Below are positions 45,357 to 54,820 of a stretch of DNA of 55,386 bases, in pieces. Source of the stretch: Dethiobacter sp. (GTDB taxonomy: Bacteria > Bacillota > Dethiobacteria > DTU022 > UBA8154); assembly GCA_003605065.1 (NCBI GenBank), contig QZJM01000005.1:1-55386 (forward strand), given 5' to 3'. Positions within the stretch are counted from its first letter, which is position 1. Every line of letters begins with the position of its first letter. The notes beneath the pieces were generated by a model, which saw only the letters and a list, made by a program, of their open reading frames with translations, did no database searches and had not been told where the DNA came from. A program made the position numbers and the translations under genes.

Positions 45357-48152
45357 TTATTCCGAAACTTTACCTCCACCTTTCATAAGAATTTCACCAC
45401 AGCGGGAACATACCTCTCCGAACTCTTTGTCTTCTCCCACTGTAGAGGAATATACCCAGCAGCGCTGGCACTTTTCACCTGCTGCTTTGTAAACCTTTAT
45501 GCGCAATTTCAGGTCCTGAGCTGCTACGGAATCATCGCCGGCCATCACACCGGGTTCATTTAAATGGCAGGAAGAAACAATGAGAATAGCCGGAAGAAGG
45601 TAATCGTAATCCGCTATTTTTGCGTAGAGCTCTTCATCCGGGTAAAGTTCAACAGCCGCCTGTAAGGAAGAACCGATAATCTTCTCCCGCCTTGCCGCTT
45701 CCAGAATACGGTTAACTTCTTCTCTCAGCTGCAGCATTACCTCCCAGCGGGACGCCAGCTCATCATCTTCATAAAAATCAGGTATAACGGGCCATGCGGC
45801 CAGCATCACACTTTCTTCCTTCTTAAAAGGTATAAAAGACCATATTTCCTCTGCCGTAAAAGAAAGGACCGGTGCAATCAACAGGGTAAGGGTATGCAGG
45901 ATCTCTGCCAGGACTGTTTGGGCAGCCCTGCGGGAAGGAGAATCCTTATGGAGCACATAAAGGCGATCTTTAATGATATCCAGGTAAAAGTTGCTCATGT
46001 CTACCACCGCAAAATTATGAACGGAATGAAACACCTGGTGGCATTCATAGTTGTCAAAGGCAAAAGTTGTTTTCTGGACCAATTTATATAAACGATGTAA
46101 GGCCCAGCGATCTATTTCTTCAAGCTGGCTGTACTCAATGCTGTTATCCTCCGGGTGAAAATCATAGCAGTTCCCCAAAAGAAAACGACAGGTGTTGCGT
46201 ATTTTACGATAAATCTCCGAAAGCTGTTTCAGTATGTTATTGGAAAGGTGAACGTCGCTGGTAAAATCTGCACTGGAAACCCAGAGGCGTAGAATGTCAG
46301 CACCGTAATTTTTAATGATATCATCCGGGACAATAACGTTTCCAAGGGACTTGGACATTTTCCTGCCCTCGCCATCCACAACCCAACCATGGCTCAAAAC
46401 GCTGCGATATGGAGGCTCACCCCTTGTAGCCACAGCCGTTAGCAGGGAAGACTGAAACCAGCCGCGAAACTGGTCGCTTCCCTCCAGGTAAAGATCCGCG
46501 GGCCAGCTAAGCCCCTCCCTGTCATTTAGCACTGCTTCATGACTGGAACCAGAGTCAAACCAGACATCCATAATATCCTGTTCTTTACGGAACTCACCTT
46601 TTCCACAGGCAGGACAGGCAGGACTATGTGCTAAGATTTCCCCGGCTTCGTATTTGAACCAGGCATCGGAACCCTCTTTCCGAAACAGTTCCTGGACATC
46701 CGTTATACTTTCAGGAGTCAAAAGAGGTTCACCGCAATCCAGACAGTAAAATACCGGTATTGGTACCCCCCATACCCGCTGCCGTGAGATACACCAGTCA
46801 CGACGATCGGCAATCATATTAACCATACGGCCTTCGCCCCAGGAGGGAATCCACCTGACTTCTTTCACAGCTCTTAAAGCATCTTCCCGAAAACGCTGAA
46901 TAGAAGCAAACCACTGCTCAGTAGCCCGGAAAACAACTTCCTTTTTGCAGCGCCAGCAATGGGGATACTGGTGAGTGATAAAAGAAAGATGCAAAAGGAC
47001 TTTTTCTCTTTCCAGCGCGTTTGTAACGGCCTTGTTTCCCTCATCGTAGCGCAAACCGGCAAATTCTCCCGCTTCGGCGGTAAAGACTCCGCGCCCGTCC
47101 AGGGGGGCATAAATGGGCAAATCGTACTGTAAACCTGTTTCGTAGTCCTCCTGGCCGTGTCCGGGAGCTATATGGACACAACCGGTGCCCTGTTCAAGTG
47201 TAACATAATCGGCGAGAACCACCCTGGATTCACGCTGGTAAAGAGGGTGCCGGCAAAGTATGCCTTCCAGTTCACTTCCTTTGTAACGATGACAGATATC
47301 CCCTTGTTCTGCTCCGATGACAGCAAAAACATCTTTTAAAAGCTCTTCTGCCAGGAGGTAATACTCTTCCCCTGCCTTTACCAGGGCATAGGTATAATCC
47401 GGGTGCAAAGCAACCGCCAGGTTAGCCGGAATTGTCCAGGGGGTGGTAGTCCAAATGAGAATAAACGCCGGCTGGCACTTCTCCGGCCATTTCCCCCGGT
47501 TGCTGCTTACCGGAAACTTTACATAGATGGAAGGAGAACGCCGCTCGGCATATTCAATCTCCGCCTCAGCCAGAGCCGTAGTACATTGGGGACACCAGTA
47601 AACCGGTTTTAACCCCTTATAGATAAAGCCTTTTTCCGCCATCCGGCCGAAGACTCCCACCTGGTTGGCTTCATATGCGGGATCAAGTGTGATATAGGGA
47701 TTTTCCCAATCACCCAGAACACCAAGTCTCTTGAACTGTTCCCGCTGGATATCAAGGTATTGTAAGGCATAATCGCGGCACATACGCCTGAATTCCAGGT
47801 CAGTAACGTCCTCCCTTTTAATTTTTTTGGTCTTAATTACCTGATGCTCGATAGGCAGGCCGTGCGTATCCCATCCGGGAACATAAGGGATATCATAACC
47901 CCGCATATATTTATACTTGTTGATAACATCCTTTAAGACTTTATTCAGGGCTGTCCCCATATGAATGCTGCCATTCGCATAAGGGGGGCCGTCATGAAGG
48001 ATAAAACTCAAGGCTCCTTTTCTATTTTCCCTCATTTTTTGATAAAGTTCTATTTTTTTCCAGTATTCATGAACCTGGGGTTCCTTCTGCGGCAACCCGG
48101 CTTTCATGGGAAAATCAGTTTTAGGTAGATTTAAAGTATTGCCGTAATCCAT
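45357..48152 (-). CDS. ileS: Isoleucyl-tRNA synthetase
   Basis: 931 residues. HIGH-type motif PPYANGSIHMGTALNK (about 55-70), CP1 editing domain with TTTPWTIPANLAV, KMSKS in GEGRKMSKSLGNVI, anticodon domain, and C-terminal zinc motif CQRCW ... CSRC. Charges tRNA-Ile in the cytoplasm. Controlled by the T-box leader directly upstream. ATG with AAGGAGG 13 bases away. Confidence 0.97.
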   Translation of the reverse strand: MDYGNTLNLPKTDFPMKAGLPQKEPQVHEYWKKIELYQKMRENRKGALSFILHDGPPYANGSIHMGTALNKVLKDVINKYKYMRGYDIPYVPGWDTHGLPIEHQVIKTKKIKREDVTDLEFRRMCRDYALQYLDIQREQFKRLGVLGDWENPYITLDPAYEANQVGVFGRMAEKGFIYKGLKPVYWCPQCTTALAEAEIEYAERRSPSIYVKFPVSSNRGKWPEKCQPAFILIWTTTPWTIPANLAVALHPDYTYALVKAGEEYYLLAEELLKDVFAVIGAEQGDICHRYKGSELEGILCRHPLYQRESRVVLADYVTLEQGTGCVHIAPGHGQEDYETGLQYDLPIYAPLDGRGVFTAEAGEFAGLRYDEGNKAVTNALEREKVLLHLSFITHQYPHCWRCKKEVVFRATEQWFASIQRFREDALRAVKEVRWIPSWGEGRMVNMIADRRDWCISRQRVWGVPIPVFYCLDCGEPLLTPESITDVQELFRKEGSDAWFKYEAGEILAHSPACPACGKGEFRKEQDIMDVWFDSGSSHEAVLNDREGLSWPADLYLEGSDQFRGWFQSSLLTAVATRGEPPYRSVLSHGWVVDGEGRKMSKSLGNVIVPDDIIKNYGADILRLWVSSADFTSDVHLSNNILKQLSEIYRKIRNTCRFLLGNCYDFHPEDNSIEYSQLEEIDRWALHRLYKLVQKTTFAFDNYECHQVFHSVHNFAVVDMSNFYLDIIKDRLYVLHKDSPSRRAAQTVLAEILHTLTLLIAPVLSFTAEEIWSFIPFKKEESVMLAAWPVIPDFYEDDELASRWEVMLQLREEVNRILEAARREKIIGSSLQAAVELYPDEELYAKIADYDYLLPAILIVSSCHLNEPGVMAGDDSVAAQDLKLRIKVYKAAGEKCQRCWVYSSTVGEDKEFGEVCSRCGEILMKGGGKVSE

Positions 48153-48258
48153 AGCCAGGCTCTAACCTCCTTACTTTTACTGTAGTTTTTGGTTAAACTC
48201 GAAACCAAGTCTTTCATTTATTTACTGGTTCTGCTTGGTTTCCATTTTCTACTTGCTG

Positions 48259-48537
48259 TGAAAAAAAAAATCCCGTCTTTTCAGGGACGAGATTTTCCCG
48301 CGGTACCACCCTTGTTGTTACAGTTCTATCCTTGGCAAACCATAACCCCTTTTGGCTTTAACGCAGCCATAAAACGCTTTTTTCTACTAATCGCAGCTTA
48401 ATCGGGTCTAGTTTATGGCGATTTTGGAAACAAGAGCTCCCGGGTGATCTTCGAACTGGCCGCCCTGCCGGTCTCCCACCTGGCCCGGCTCGCTGGGAAG
48501 GCTTACAAGCCATACCTACTCTCCCGTTCATGGCATT
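48259..48537 (-). promoter_or_regulatory. T-box riboswitch leader of ileS (Ile specifier)
   Basis: Minus-strand RNA leader. Stem I carries the AGUA-type start and GAAGATCACCC, in which ATC (48446-48448) is the isoleucine specifier. The T-box antiterminator sequence AAGGGTGGTACCGCG lies at 48298-48312, followed by a terminator stem (11 pairs including one wobble) and a run of ten T ending at 48261. Uncharged tRNA-Ile would bind and prevent termination, raising IleS. Fits the neighbouring gene exactly. Confidence 0.95.
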
Positions 48538-48614
48538 TTTATTAACCTGAAATCATAAAATGTATTTTATCCATATTCTCCAAAAAGAATTCAAATTCAG
48601 AGCCATTTGGGTTT

Positions 48615-49106
48615 CTAACCTATATCCCTGGCTTCATGTTCTTCGTCATTTTCGGCCTGGAGCCAATCTTCCAGCTCCAGGGAAGCCAGTTGTGCCTCTA
48701 TAAACGAGCGAAAACGGAGCTTAAAAATTTGGGCCTGTTTGTAAACCTCTTCGTGTTCTGCCAGGATCCGGCTGGCCTTATAGCGGGCTTCATCGATAAT
48801 TCTTCGCGCTTCTTTCTCTGCCTCCCTGCGGATTAATTCCGCCTCCTTATTGGCATTGCGCTTGACATCTTCAGCCGTTTCCTGGGCTACAATAATGGAT
48901 TTGTGCAGGGTACTTTCCAGCTTTTGATACTGTGCCAGTTTATCCTCCAGCAATGCCGTCTTCTCTTCCAGGCTTAACTTCTCTTTTGTTGTGCGTTCGT
49001 ATTCCTTGGCCACCCGCTCCAGAAATTCGTCCACATCTTCCTGTTTATAGCCCCGAAACGCTCTTTCAAACTCTTTATTCTGAATATCTATAGGTGTTAA
49101 ACTCAT
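48615..49106 (-). CDS. divIVA: DivIVA-family cell division/polarity protein
   Basis: 163 residues. N-terminal MSLTPIDIQNKEFERAFRGY and QEDVDEFLERV are the membrane-curvature-binding signature; the rest is coiled coil (about 35-140). Recruits division and sporulation factors to poles and septa. ATG with GGAGGGT upstream. The usual ylmG/sepF/ylmH neighbours are not beside it; a 550-base gap comes first. Confidence 0.95.
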   Translation of the reverse strand: MSLTPIDIQNKEFERAFRGYKQEDVDEFLERVAKEYERTTKEKLSLEEKTALLEDKLAQYQKLESTLHKSIIVAQETAEDVKRNANKEAELIRREAEKEARRIIDEARYKASRILAEHEEVYKQAQIFKLRFRSFIEAQLASLELEDWLQAENDEEHEARDIG

Positions 49107-49179
49107 AGTAACCCTCCTTTCTGCATATTGGGGCGAAACTGACCTCTAACCCCAAAGCATATTATTAGCTTCTTGGGAT

Positions 49180-49208
49180 ATATTATCTTATCCGACATAT
49201 TTTTTCAA
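49180..49208 (-). promoter_or_regulatory. Candidate sigma-A promoter of divIVA
   Basis: Minus-strand TTGAAA (49203-49208), 17-base spacer, TAATAT (49180-49185), about 75 bases before divIVA. Confidence 0.5.
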
Positions 49209-49257
49209 TATTAAACAATTTAACAGGGAAAAACCTGCCTGGGATAAAAAATTAAGA

Positions 49258-49287
49258 TACGGGGCTGTTTAACCATCTATCCCCGTA
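49258..49287 (-). terminator. Terminator-like hairpin upstream of divIVA
   Basis: 7-base stem with core ACGGGG / CCCCGT and a 16-base loop; on the minus strand a run of six T follows after about 6 bases. Could be a second terminator of the ABC operon or an attenuator before divIVA. Confidence 0.5.
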
Positions 49288-49495
49288 ATTACTCTATCAA
49301 TTGCATTAGAGAACTCTCCGATTTTTTTATCCTAGAAGAGTATCTCACCGGCAACTTTCCTTTTCGCTATGCAGCGGCAATATTCCTGCAAAATTTGCAC
49401 ATTGTTGTTAACTTTTCTTAAATAAAGTTTGTTCTAATAAAATCGGGACCGTTTTTACCAAAGATGTTAAAGTAGTCAACTTATAAATAAAGATA

Positions 49496-49526
49496 TGGGC
49501 TTACCGCCAGAGAAGGGATAAGCCCA
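49496..49526 (-). terminator. Candidate terminator of the ABC import operon
   Basis: 8-base perfect stem TGGGCTTA / TAAGCCCA, 15-base loop, followed on the minus strand by an AT-rich TATCTTTATTTAT. About 130 bases past the binding-protein stop. Confidence 0.55.
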
Positions 49527-49659
49527 CACCCAGAGGAGATATTTTACTGTTTGCTAAGTACTCCTCCAAATACTATTACGGGTTATTAGCATACAAAAAC
49601 TCCGATAAAAGCTTACATAAACGATATTTCAAGAAAGAAAATACGTCACCGTAATTATG

Positions 49660-51573
49660 TTATTGAGTACTAAGCCAGGCTCTTACAATGCTGGGTTTAA
49701 ATCCAGAATTGAGGCTAAAGTTGCGCAGCTGTCTTCTAAAGGCATAAGGACTGACCTCATAATATATGGCAGTAACAGGAACGTCCCTTTGAATGATCTC
49801 CTGCACCCTGTTATAACGCTGTTGCCGCACCCCTTTATCCAGCGTCTGACGAGCTTGCTCAATAAGCCTGTCCGCTTCTGCATTGCGGTAACCGATACCC
49901 CAGTCTTTATTTACACTTCCTTCGCTATGGATAAATCTGCTGAACATAAAGTCGGGATCTCCGCCTAGCGCAGAATAAGGCAAAATAGTCAAATTGTGTT
50001 CACCCCGTTTTAACGCCTCGGAATAAGCGCCACCCTCCAGCACCTTTATGCTTGCATCCAGACCAATACCCTTAAGTTCGGACTGGATTATCTCGGCAAT
50101 AGGCTGGATGGGCCACCGGCGCGCTCGAGCGGCATCGAGGAGAATAGTAACCTCTTGCTGTTTCCGGAGAGTGCCAGCTTCTTTGGCCAGTTCCAGCGCT
50201 TTAGCCTTGTTTTGGCTTTGGGGCCACATTCCCCTTACGGCCCAAAATTGCTGCAGGTCAGGGTTTAAAAGCGTATCGGCAGGAGTACCCCATCCTTCCA
50301 GCACGTGCTGCACAATTGCCTGCCGGTCAAGCATGAGGTTTGCCGCCTCTCGCAAGCGCCGGTCGTTAAAAGGCAAGCGCTGGGTATTAAAAGCCAAATA
50401 AACGGTCAACGATGTAGGCTGCGCTTTCAGCACAAGGTCAGACCTGTTTCTGATGACCGGGACCTGCTGAGGCATAAGTCCTCCGGTATCAGCGACGGCA
50501 TCCACCTCCCCTTTCAGCAGGGCGGCAAGGCGGGTAGCCGGGTCTGGAATACGCTTAAAGGTGACTTTGGAAAGCTTAGGTCTGGCTCCCCAGTAGTCGT
50601 CGTTCCTCACTACTGTCAGGTGCTGATCCTGAACGTGCTCATGAAATTTAAAGGGCCCTGTCCCATAATCGAAGCGAACGATATTTTTCCCTGTACTGTC
50701 CCAGCTCTGCGGGCTTAAAATCGGCAGCCCATGTATAATAATACTGTCGAGAAAAGCTACATTGGGTCTGGAAAGGGTAACCCTAACGGTATGGCTGTCT
50801 AAGGCCTCCACTTCTTCCAGCTCGCCGAAGGCGCTATATATATCTAGCTCCGGGTGCTGCTTGAGGCGCTGTATATTTTTTACCACGGCATCCGCGTTTA
50901 AGGGGGTCCCATCATGGAACCTGACACCCCTGCGCAGATAAAAAGTCCACACCCGGCCGTTTTCGGCTGCTTCCCAGCGCTCGGCAAGCTCCGGTACCGC
51001 CTGGCCATTGTCATCAAAAGCAACGAGGTTTTCCCAAACCTCTGCGTACCTGTGCAATACGGAAGAACGCCAGCTCCCCGGGGCATAAAAAGTGCGCCCC
51101 AGACCAATAGTCAGCTCCTGGAGGGGGGCCATAGATGTAACACTAACAATGCGCTTTCCCTGGTCCCATTCCACCACCGCATCTAATGCCTCCCCCACAA
51201 AGCGCAGGGGGACCATCGTCTGTCCATTAATGATCTTTGGCGGCGCCTCAAGCCTGACCTGCCGGCCGTCTTTTGTTGCCACAAGGCTGTCCACAGTAAG
51301 CTTTATCCGGTTTTTTCCCCCCACCGCTTCTACGGCTTGAGTAGTATCATCCCAGGTTACTCTTGCCCCCAATGCTTCAAAAACGAGGCGCATCGGCACC
51401 AGAATGCGGCTGCTTTCAATTACTATATTTCCACCCGCTGGCAGTTGTCGGCCATTAACAAATATCCTTATCCCTGCCGGCGGGGAAGCTTCAATCTGCC
51501 CTGCCAGCAAAGCTAACAGCAAAAGGCAGACAGTAAAGATAAACCGTTTTTTAAAAAACACTTTGCCAAACAT
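49660..51573 (-). CDS. Family 5 substrate-binding protein fused to a copper-amine-oxidase-N-like domain
   Basis: 637 residues. Signal peptide (KKRFIFTVCLLLLALLAG, about 8-26) without a lipobox Cys; residues about 34-148 form a Cu_amine_oxidN1-like 'stalk' domain with two copies of the pattern (I.VNG...VPMRLVFEALGA / ING.TMVPLRFVGEALDA); the rest is a Dpp/Nik/Opp-type periplasmic-binding domain (PELAERWEAAENGRVWTFYLR, VRFHDGTPLNADAVV, STGKNIVRFDYGTGPFKF). Delivers a peptide, nickel chelate or similar solute to the permease encoded upstream. The combination is unusual; substrate cannot be told. ATG with AAAGGAG. Confidence 0.88.
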   Translation of the reverse strand: MFGKVFFKKRFIFTVCLLLLALLAGQIEASPPAGIRIFVNGRQLPAGGNIVIESSRILVPMRLVFEALGARVTWDDTTQAVEAVGGKNRIKLTVDSLVATKDGRQVRLEAPPKIINGQTMVPLRFVGEALDAVVEWDQGKRIVSVTSMAPLQELTIGLGRTFYAPGSWRSSVLHRYAEVWENLVAFDDNGQAVPELAERWEAAENGRVWTFYLRRGVRFHDGTPLNADAVVKNIQRLKQHPELDIYSAFGELEEVEALDSHTVRVTLSRPNVAFLDSIIIHGLPILSPQSWDSTGKNIVRFDYGTGPFKFHEHVQDQHLTVVRNDDYWGARPKLSKVTFKRIPDPATRLAALLKGEVDAVADTGGLMPQQVPVIRNRSDLVLKAQPTSLTVYLAFNTQRLPFNDRRLREAANLMLDRQAIVQHVLEGWGTPADTLLNPDLQQFWAVRGMWPQSQNKAKALELAKEAGTLRKQQEVTILLDAARARRWPIQPIAEIIQSELKGIGLDASIKVLEGGAYSEALKRGEHNLTILPYSALGGDPDFMFSRFIHSEGSVNKDWGIGYRNAEADRLIEQARQTLDKGVRQQRYNRVQEIIQRDVPVTAIYYEVSPYAFRRQLRNFSLNSGFKPSIVRAWLSTQ

Positions 51574-51681
51574 TTATACAGCTCCTTTCTTTGAAAAACA
51601 AATCTTTTTTGTCAACAAAAGCAAGGGGAGGCAACTTTAAAGCAACCCTTGGGGTGGAAGGCAGTATCCTTCCCGTCGATG

Positions 51682-51698
51682 GAACAGAATATCTGTTC
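51682..51698. promoter_or_regulatory. 17-bp palindrome upstream of the binding-protein gene
   Basis: Perfect inverted repeat GAACAGA-ATA-TCTGTTC, about 110 bases before the gene and just after the small unexplained frame. Looks like an operator for a dimeric regulator or a small hairpin. It does not match NikR or Firmicute LexA sites. Confidence 0.4.
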
Positions 51699-51709
51699 AC
51701 AATCCCATG

Positions 51710-51874
51710 TCAGACTGCGCCTTCCTGCTCTTCAAGCTGAAGCTGCCGGGCGAAGACTTGCGCCGGGTGTTCAGGCGGTAGCTGGTCCAGCCAAAACGGC
51801 TGCCCCTTATCCTGCTCCTCTTTCAACTGTACTGCAAGCTCCCGCAAGTAATTGAGGAAAACTTCATCATTCTC
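51710..51874 (-). other. Open frame directly after dppF, possible small gene or remnant
   Basis: 54 codons open in the same frame as dppF right after its TGA, ending with TGA at 51710. The product would be hydrophilic and acidic, with FWLDQLPPEHPAQVFARQLQ as its clearest part, and composition like its neighbours. No ATG is in frame; the only start-like codon is TTG at 51845-51847, without a binding site. It may be a truncated gene, or a readthrough tail. I do not recognise the family. Confidence 0.35.
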
Positions 51875-52840
51875 TCAGCTCAAATGGCACGCCACCAACT
51901 GCCCCTCCTCCACCTCCCTCAAAACAGGCTCATTTTGCCGGCAAACGTCGCGGGCCTCCGGGCAGCGGGGGTGGAAGCGACAGCCTGCAGGTGGACTGAC
52001 CGGGTCGGGCGGCTCGCCCCGCATCACCGGTTTTTGGCCGGTTCTTTGCCGCGGGTCGGGTTCCGGCACCGCACGCAAAAGCGCCAGGGTGTAGGGGTGG
52101 CGGGCCTGTGATACGAGGCCTTCTGCCGGCAGCATCTCCACAATCTTGCCCAGGTACATCACCGCTACCCGGTCGACCAGGTAATTCACGGCCGCCAGGT
52201 CATGGGAGATGAAGAGGTAGGATAAGCCCATCCTCTTTTTTAGCTCCCGCAAAAGATTTAAGATCTGCGCCCGGATGGAAACGTCCAGGCTGGAAACGGG
52301 CTCGTCGCAAACGATAAGTTCCGGCTGCAGGGTCAGCGCCCGGGCGATGTTGATGCGCTGGCGCTGACCCCCGCTGAATTCGTGCGGGTAATGTGCGGCG
52401 TGCTCCGGTTCCAGTCCGACAAGCGTTAAAAGCTCACGCACCCGTTCACGGCGCTCCCCCTTCCTCATACCGAAATTGGCCAGGGGCTCCTCGATAATCG
52501 CTCCCGCTGTGCGGCGTGAGTTGAGAGAGGAGGAAGAGTCCTGGAAGATGATCTGGAAGCGGCTGCGCAGCTCGCGCAGCTTTCTCCCCGTCCAGCCGCT
52601 AATCTCCTCGCCGGTAAAAAAAATTTTTCCGGCTGTAGGTTCTTCCAGCCTTACCACCAGCCGCCCCAGAGTGCTCTTGCCGCAGCCGCTTTCTCCCACC
52701 AGCCCCAGGGTCTCGCCCCGCGCCAAAGAGAAAGAAACTCCGTCCACCGCCCGCACCTTTTCCTGGTGGCCCGCAAATATCCCCCTTTTACCTGCGTAGT
52801 GCTTCACCAGTTCCTTTACCTCTAAGAGGCTCAACCGCAC
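51875..52840 (-). CDS. Dipeptide/nickel-type ABC transporter ATPase (DppF/OppF type)
   Basis: About 321 residues. Walker [17 protein letters not shown], signature [14 protein letters not shown], Walker B LIVCDEP, H-loop SHDLAAV, and the C-terminal cysteine-rich oligopeptide segment ([19 protein letters not shown] ... CHLS) that may bind an Fe-S cluster or metal. Partner of the DppD-type ATPase. The frame opens at 52912, but GGAGGAGG before the GTG at 52838-52840 sets the start, with a 10-base overlap with dppD. Confidence 0.94.
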   Translation of the reverse strand: MRLSLLEVKELVKHYAGKRGIFAGHQEKVRAVDGVSFSLARGETLGLVGESGCGKSTLGRLVVRLEEPTAGKIFFTGEEISGWTGRKLRELRSRFQIIFQDSSSSLNSRRTAGAIIEEPLANFGMRKGERRERVRELLTLVGLEPEHAAHYPHEFSGGQRQRINIARALTLQPELIVCDEPVSSLDVSIRAQILNLLRELKKRMGLSYLFISHDLAAVNYLVDRVAVMYLGKIVEMLPAEGLVSQARHPYTLALLRAVPEPDPRQRTGQKPVMRGEPPDPVSPPAGCRFHPRCPEARDVCRQNEPVLREVEEGQLVACHLS

Positions 52841-53823
52841 CTCGCCTCCTCCGGCAAACTTTGGAAAGCCCGGTAGCAGGCTGCCGCATGGCCCGGCCCG
52901 ATCTCTCGCCATCCGGGTTTATCCCCCCGGCATTCTGCACCCGCCTGCGGGCAGCGAGGAAGGAAGGCGCAATGGGCCGGGAGATTTAAAAGCGCCGGCG
53001 GCTGTCCCTCAATGGGCACCAGTTCTTCCCTGCTCAGGCGCGGCACGGAACGGAGCAAAGACCGGGTATAGGGGTGAGCGGGACAGTCAAAGACTTCTGC
53101 CACCGGGCCAAACTCCACGATGGTTCCGGCATACATCACCGCCACTTCGTCCGCCATAGCAGCGACCACTCCCAGATCGTGGGTGATGAGGATGATCGCC
53201 ATCCCCAGTTCTTCCTGCAGCCGCTTCAGCTCTACCAGGATCTGGGCCTGGACGGTAACATCCAACGCGGTGGTAGGCTCATCGGCAATCAAAACCTTCG
53301 GGCGCAAAGACAGGGCCATAGCAATCATCACACGCTGGCGCATGCCCCCCGACAGTTGAAAGGGATAGCGGCGCATTTGTCCTTCCGGGTCAGAAAGGCC
53401 CACCATAGCGAGAAGTTCTGCCGCCCGCCGCCGCGCTTCGGCCTGGGAAACCTCTTCATGGGAGAAAATCGTTTCTGTCAACTGGGTACCGATGGTTAGA
53501 ACGGGGTTCAGGGAAGTCATCAGCTCCTGGAAAACCAGCGCTATTTCCCTGCCCCTTACCTGTCGCATCTGCTTTGCGGGCAGTCTTAGCAAGTCGTAAC
53601 CATTCAACCACACTTCCCCGGAACAAATCTTTCCCGGAGGCTCAATCAGGCGCAAAATTGATAAGGCCGTAACACTCTTGCCGCAGCCGCTTTCTCCCAC
53701 CAGCCCCAGGGTTTTTCCTGCTGCCACCATAAAGTGAACTCCATCTACGGCCTTAATTACACCATGCCGCGTCTGAAAATGAGTGGATAAATTATGCACC
53801 TTCAAAACAGGAACAAAAGACAT
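52831..53823 (-). CDS. Dipeptide/nickel-type ABC transporter ATPase (DppD/OppD type)
   Basis: 330 residues. Walker [17 protein letters not shown]-loop [17 protein letters not shown], signature [15 protein letters not shown], Walker [13 protein letters not shown]-loop ITHDLGVVA, and a C-terminal [14 protein letters not shown] motif. Hydrolyses ATP to drive import with DppF. ATG start; 65 bases after the NikC-type permease. Confidence 0.95.
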   Translation of the reverse strand: MSFVPVLKVHNLSTHFQTRHGVIKAVDGVHFMVAAGKTLGLVGESGCGKSVTALSILRLIEPPGKICSGEVWLNGYDLLRLPAKQMRQVRGREIALVFQELMTSLNPVLTIGTQLTETIFSHEEVSQAEARRRAAELLAMVGLSDPEGQMRRYPFQLSGGMRQRVMIAMALSLRPKVLIADEPTTALDVTVQAQILVELKRLQEELGMAIILITHDLGVVAAMADEVAVMYAGTIVEFGPVAEVFDCPAHPYTRSLLRSVPRLSREELVPIEGQPPALLNLPAHCAFLPRCPQAGAECRGDKPGWREIGPGHAAACYRAFQSLPEEARCG

Positions 53824-53888
53824 ACAAGGCCTCCTCTACACCCTACAGGAGATAGGATATGGAAAACAAATACCACAAAAACACCTTT

Positions 53889-54818
53889 TTAAAGCCTTAC
53901 AGTCCCTCTTGGGTCAAGGGCGTCCCTCAGGCCGTCACCAAGGAGGTTAAAGGCCAGCACCACCGTCATGATGGCCAGCCCGGGATAAATCATCAGCTGC
54001 GGGGCCACCTGCATATAAGAACGGCCATCGTTGAGCATAGCCCCCCATTCCGGCACCGGCGGCTGAGCGCCGAGCCCCAGGAAAGACAGGGCAGAGATGG
54101 CAATAATCAACCTGCCCATATCTAACGTTGCCAGGATGATAACCGGAGACAGCACATTTGGCAAAATATGGCGAATGATAATCCCGAGCCCGGAGGTGCC
54201 GCAGGCCCGGGCTGCCAGCACGAACTCTTTTTCTTTTACCGAAAGGACCGTCCCTCTGATGACGCGGGCGTACCCCACCCACCTGACAGCGGCCACGGCC
54301 AGCATCACGTTAAGCAAACCCGGTCCCAACATCCCGGCAATAACCAGGGCCAGAACAAGGCCTGGAAACGCCAGGAGAACATCAACAATCCGCATAAGAA
54401 TGTTATCAACCCGCTCTCCGCAGTAGCCTGCCAGGGTCCCAAAGGGGATGCTGATAAGCATGATCGCAGCCAGGGCCAGCGCCGCAGCAGTAAGGGAAGA
54501 CCTGCTCCCGTAAAACAACCGTGACAACAGGCAGCGCCCCAGGTGGTCGGTGCCCAGCGGGTATTGCGCTTGAGGGGGAACCAGCCGTTGCATCAAATCC
54601 ACTTTAAAAGGATCGTTAGGTGCAAAATAAGGTGCAAAAACAGCAACAGTCACCACAACCAGGATGATCCCGAGTCCTAAAAGAGCCAACTTGTCCTGCA
54701 GAAGCCTTCCTAGTGCAGCAGTCAATAGCCCATGTGTGCCTGTTTCGCTTTGTTTTTTTAGTTTCCAGGCAGCATGGTAACCGACGACACCAGCCCCAGG
54801 GCTTTTGGATTGGCCCAC
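53889..54818 (-). CDS. ABC transporter permease, NikC/DppC type
   Basis: 309 residues. About six membrane helices; N-terminal helix LALLGLGIILVVVTVAVFAP, then DPF and TDHLGRCLLSRLFYGSRSS as in NikC/DppC, and the EAA-type coupling loop EFVLAARACGTSGLGIIIRHILPN. GTG start; AAGGGGGAAATAACA spans the previous gene's stop, 2 bases away. Confidence 0.94.
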   Translation of the reverse strand: MGQSKSPGAGVVGYHAAWKLKKQSETGTHGLLTAALGRLLQDKLALLGLGIILVVVTVAVFAPYFAPNDPFKVDLMQRLVPPQAQYPLGTDHLGRCLLSRLFYGSRSSLTAAALALAAIMLISIPFGTLAGYCGERVDNILMRIVDVLLAFPGLVLALVIAGMLGPGLLNVMLAVAAVRWVGYARVIRGTVLSVKEKEFVLAARACGTSGLGIIIRHILPNVLSPVIILATLDMGRLIIAISALSFLGLGAQPPVPEWGAMLNDGRSYMQVAPQLMIYPGLAIMTVVLAFNLLGDGLRDALDPRGTVRL

Positions 54819-54820
54819 TG

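Larger units (their letters stand above)
49107..49659. other. Non-coding stretch between divIVA and the ABC operon
   Basis: 553 bases with no credible gene. Read on the minus strand it holds the operon terminator (49496-49526), a second terminator-like hairpin (49258-49287), an AT-rich section and a candidate divIVA promoter (49180-49208). I find no tRNA, known riboswitch or remnant of sepF/ylmG. Confidence 0.6.

Noticed and set aside
51682..51698. Palindrome as a LexA or NikR box
   Set aside because: Spacing and bases differ from the Firmicute SOS box (GAAC-N4-GTTC) and from the NikR half-sites.
51875..51877. TGA at the end of dppF as selenocysteine or readthrough
   Set aside because: The DppF family normally ends at this point and no SECIS-like stem follows at once; kept only as an unexplained small frame.
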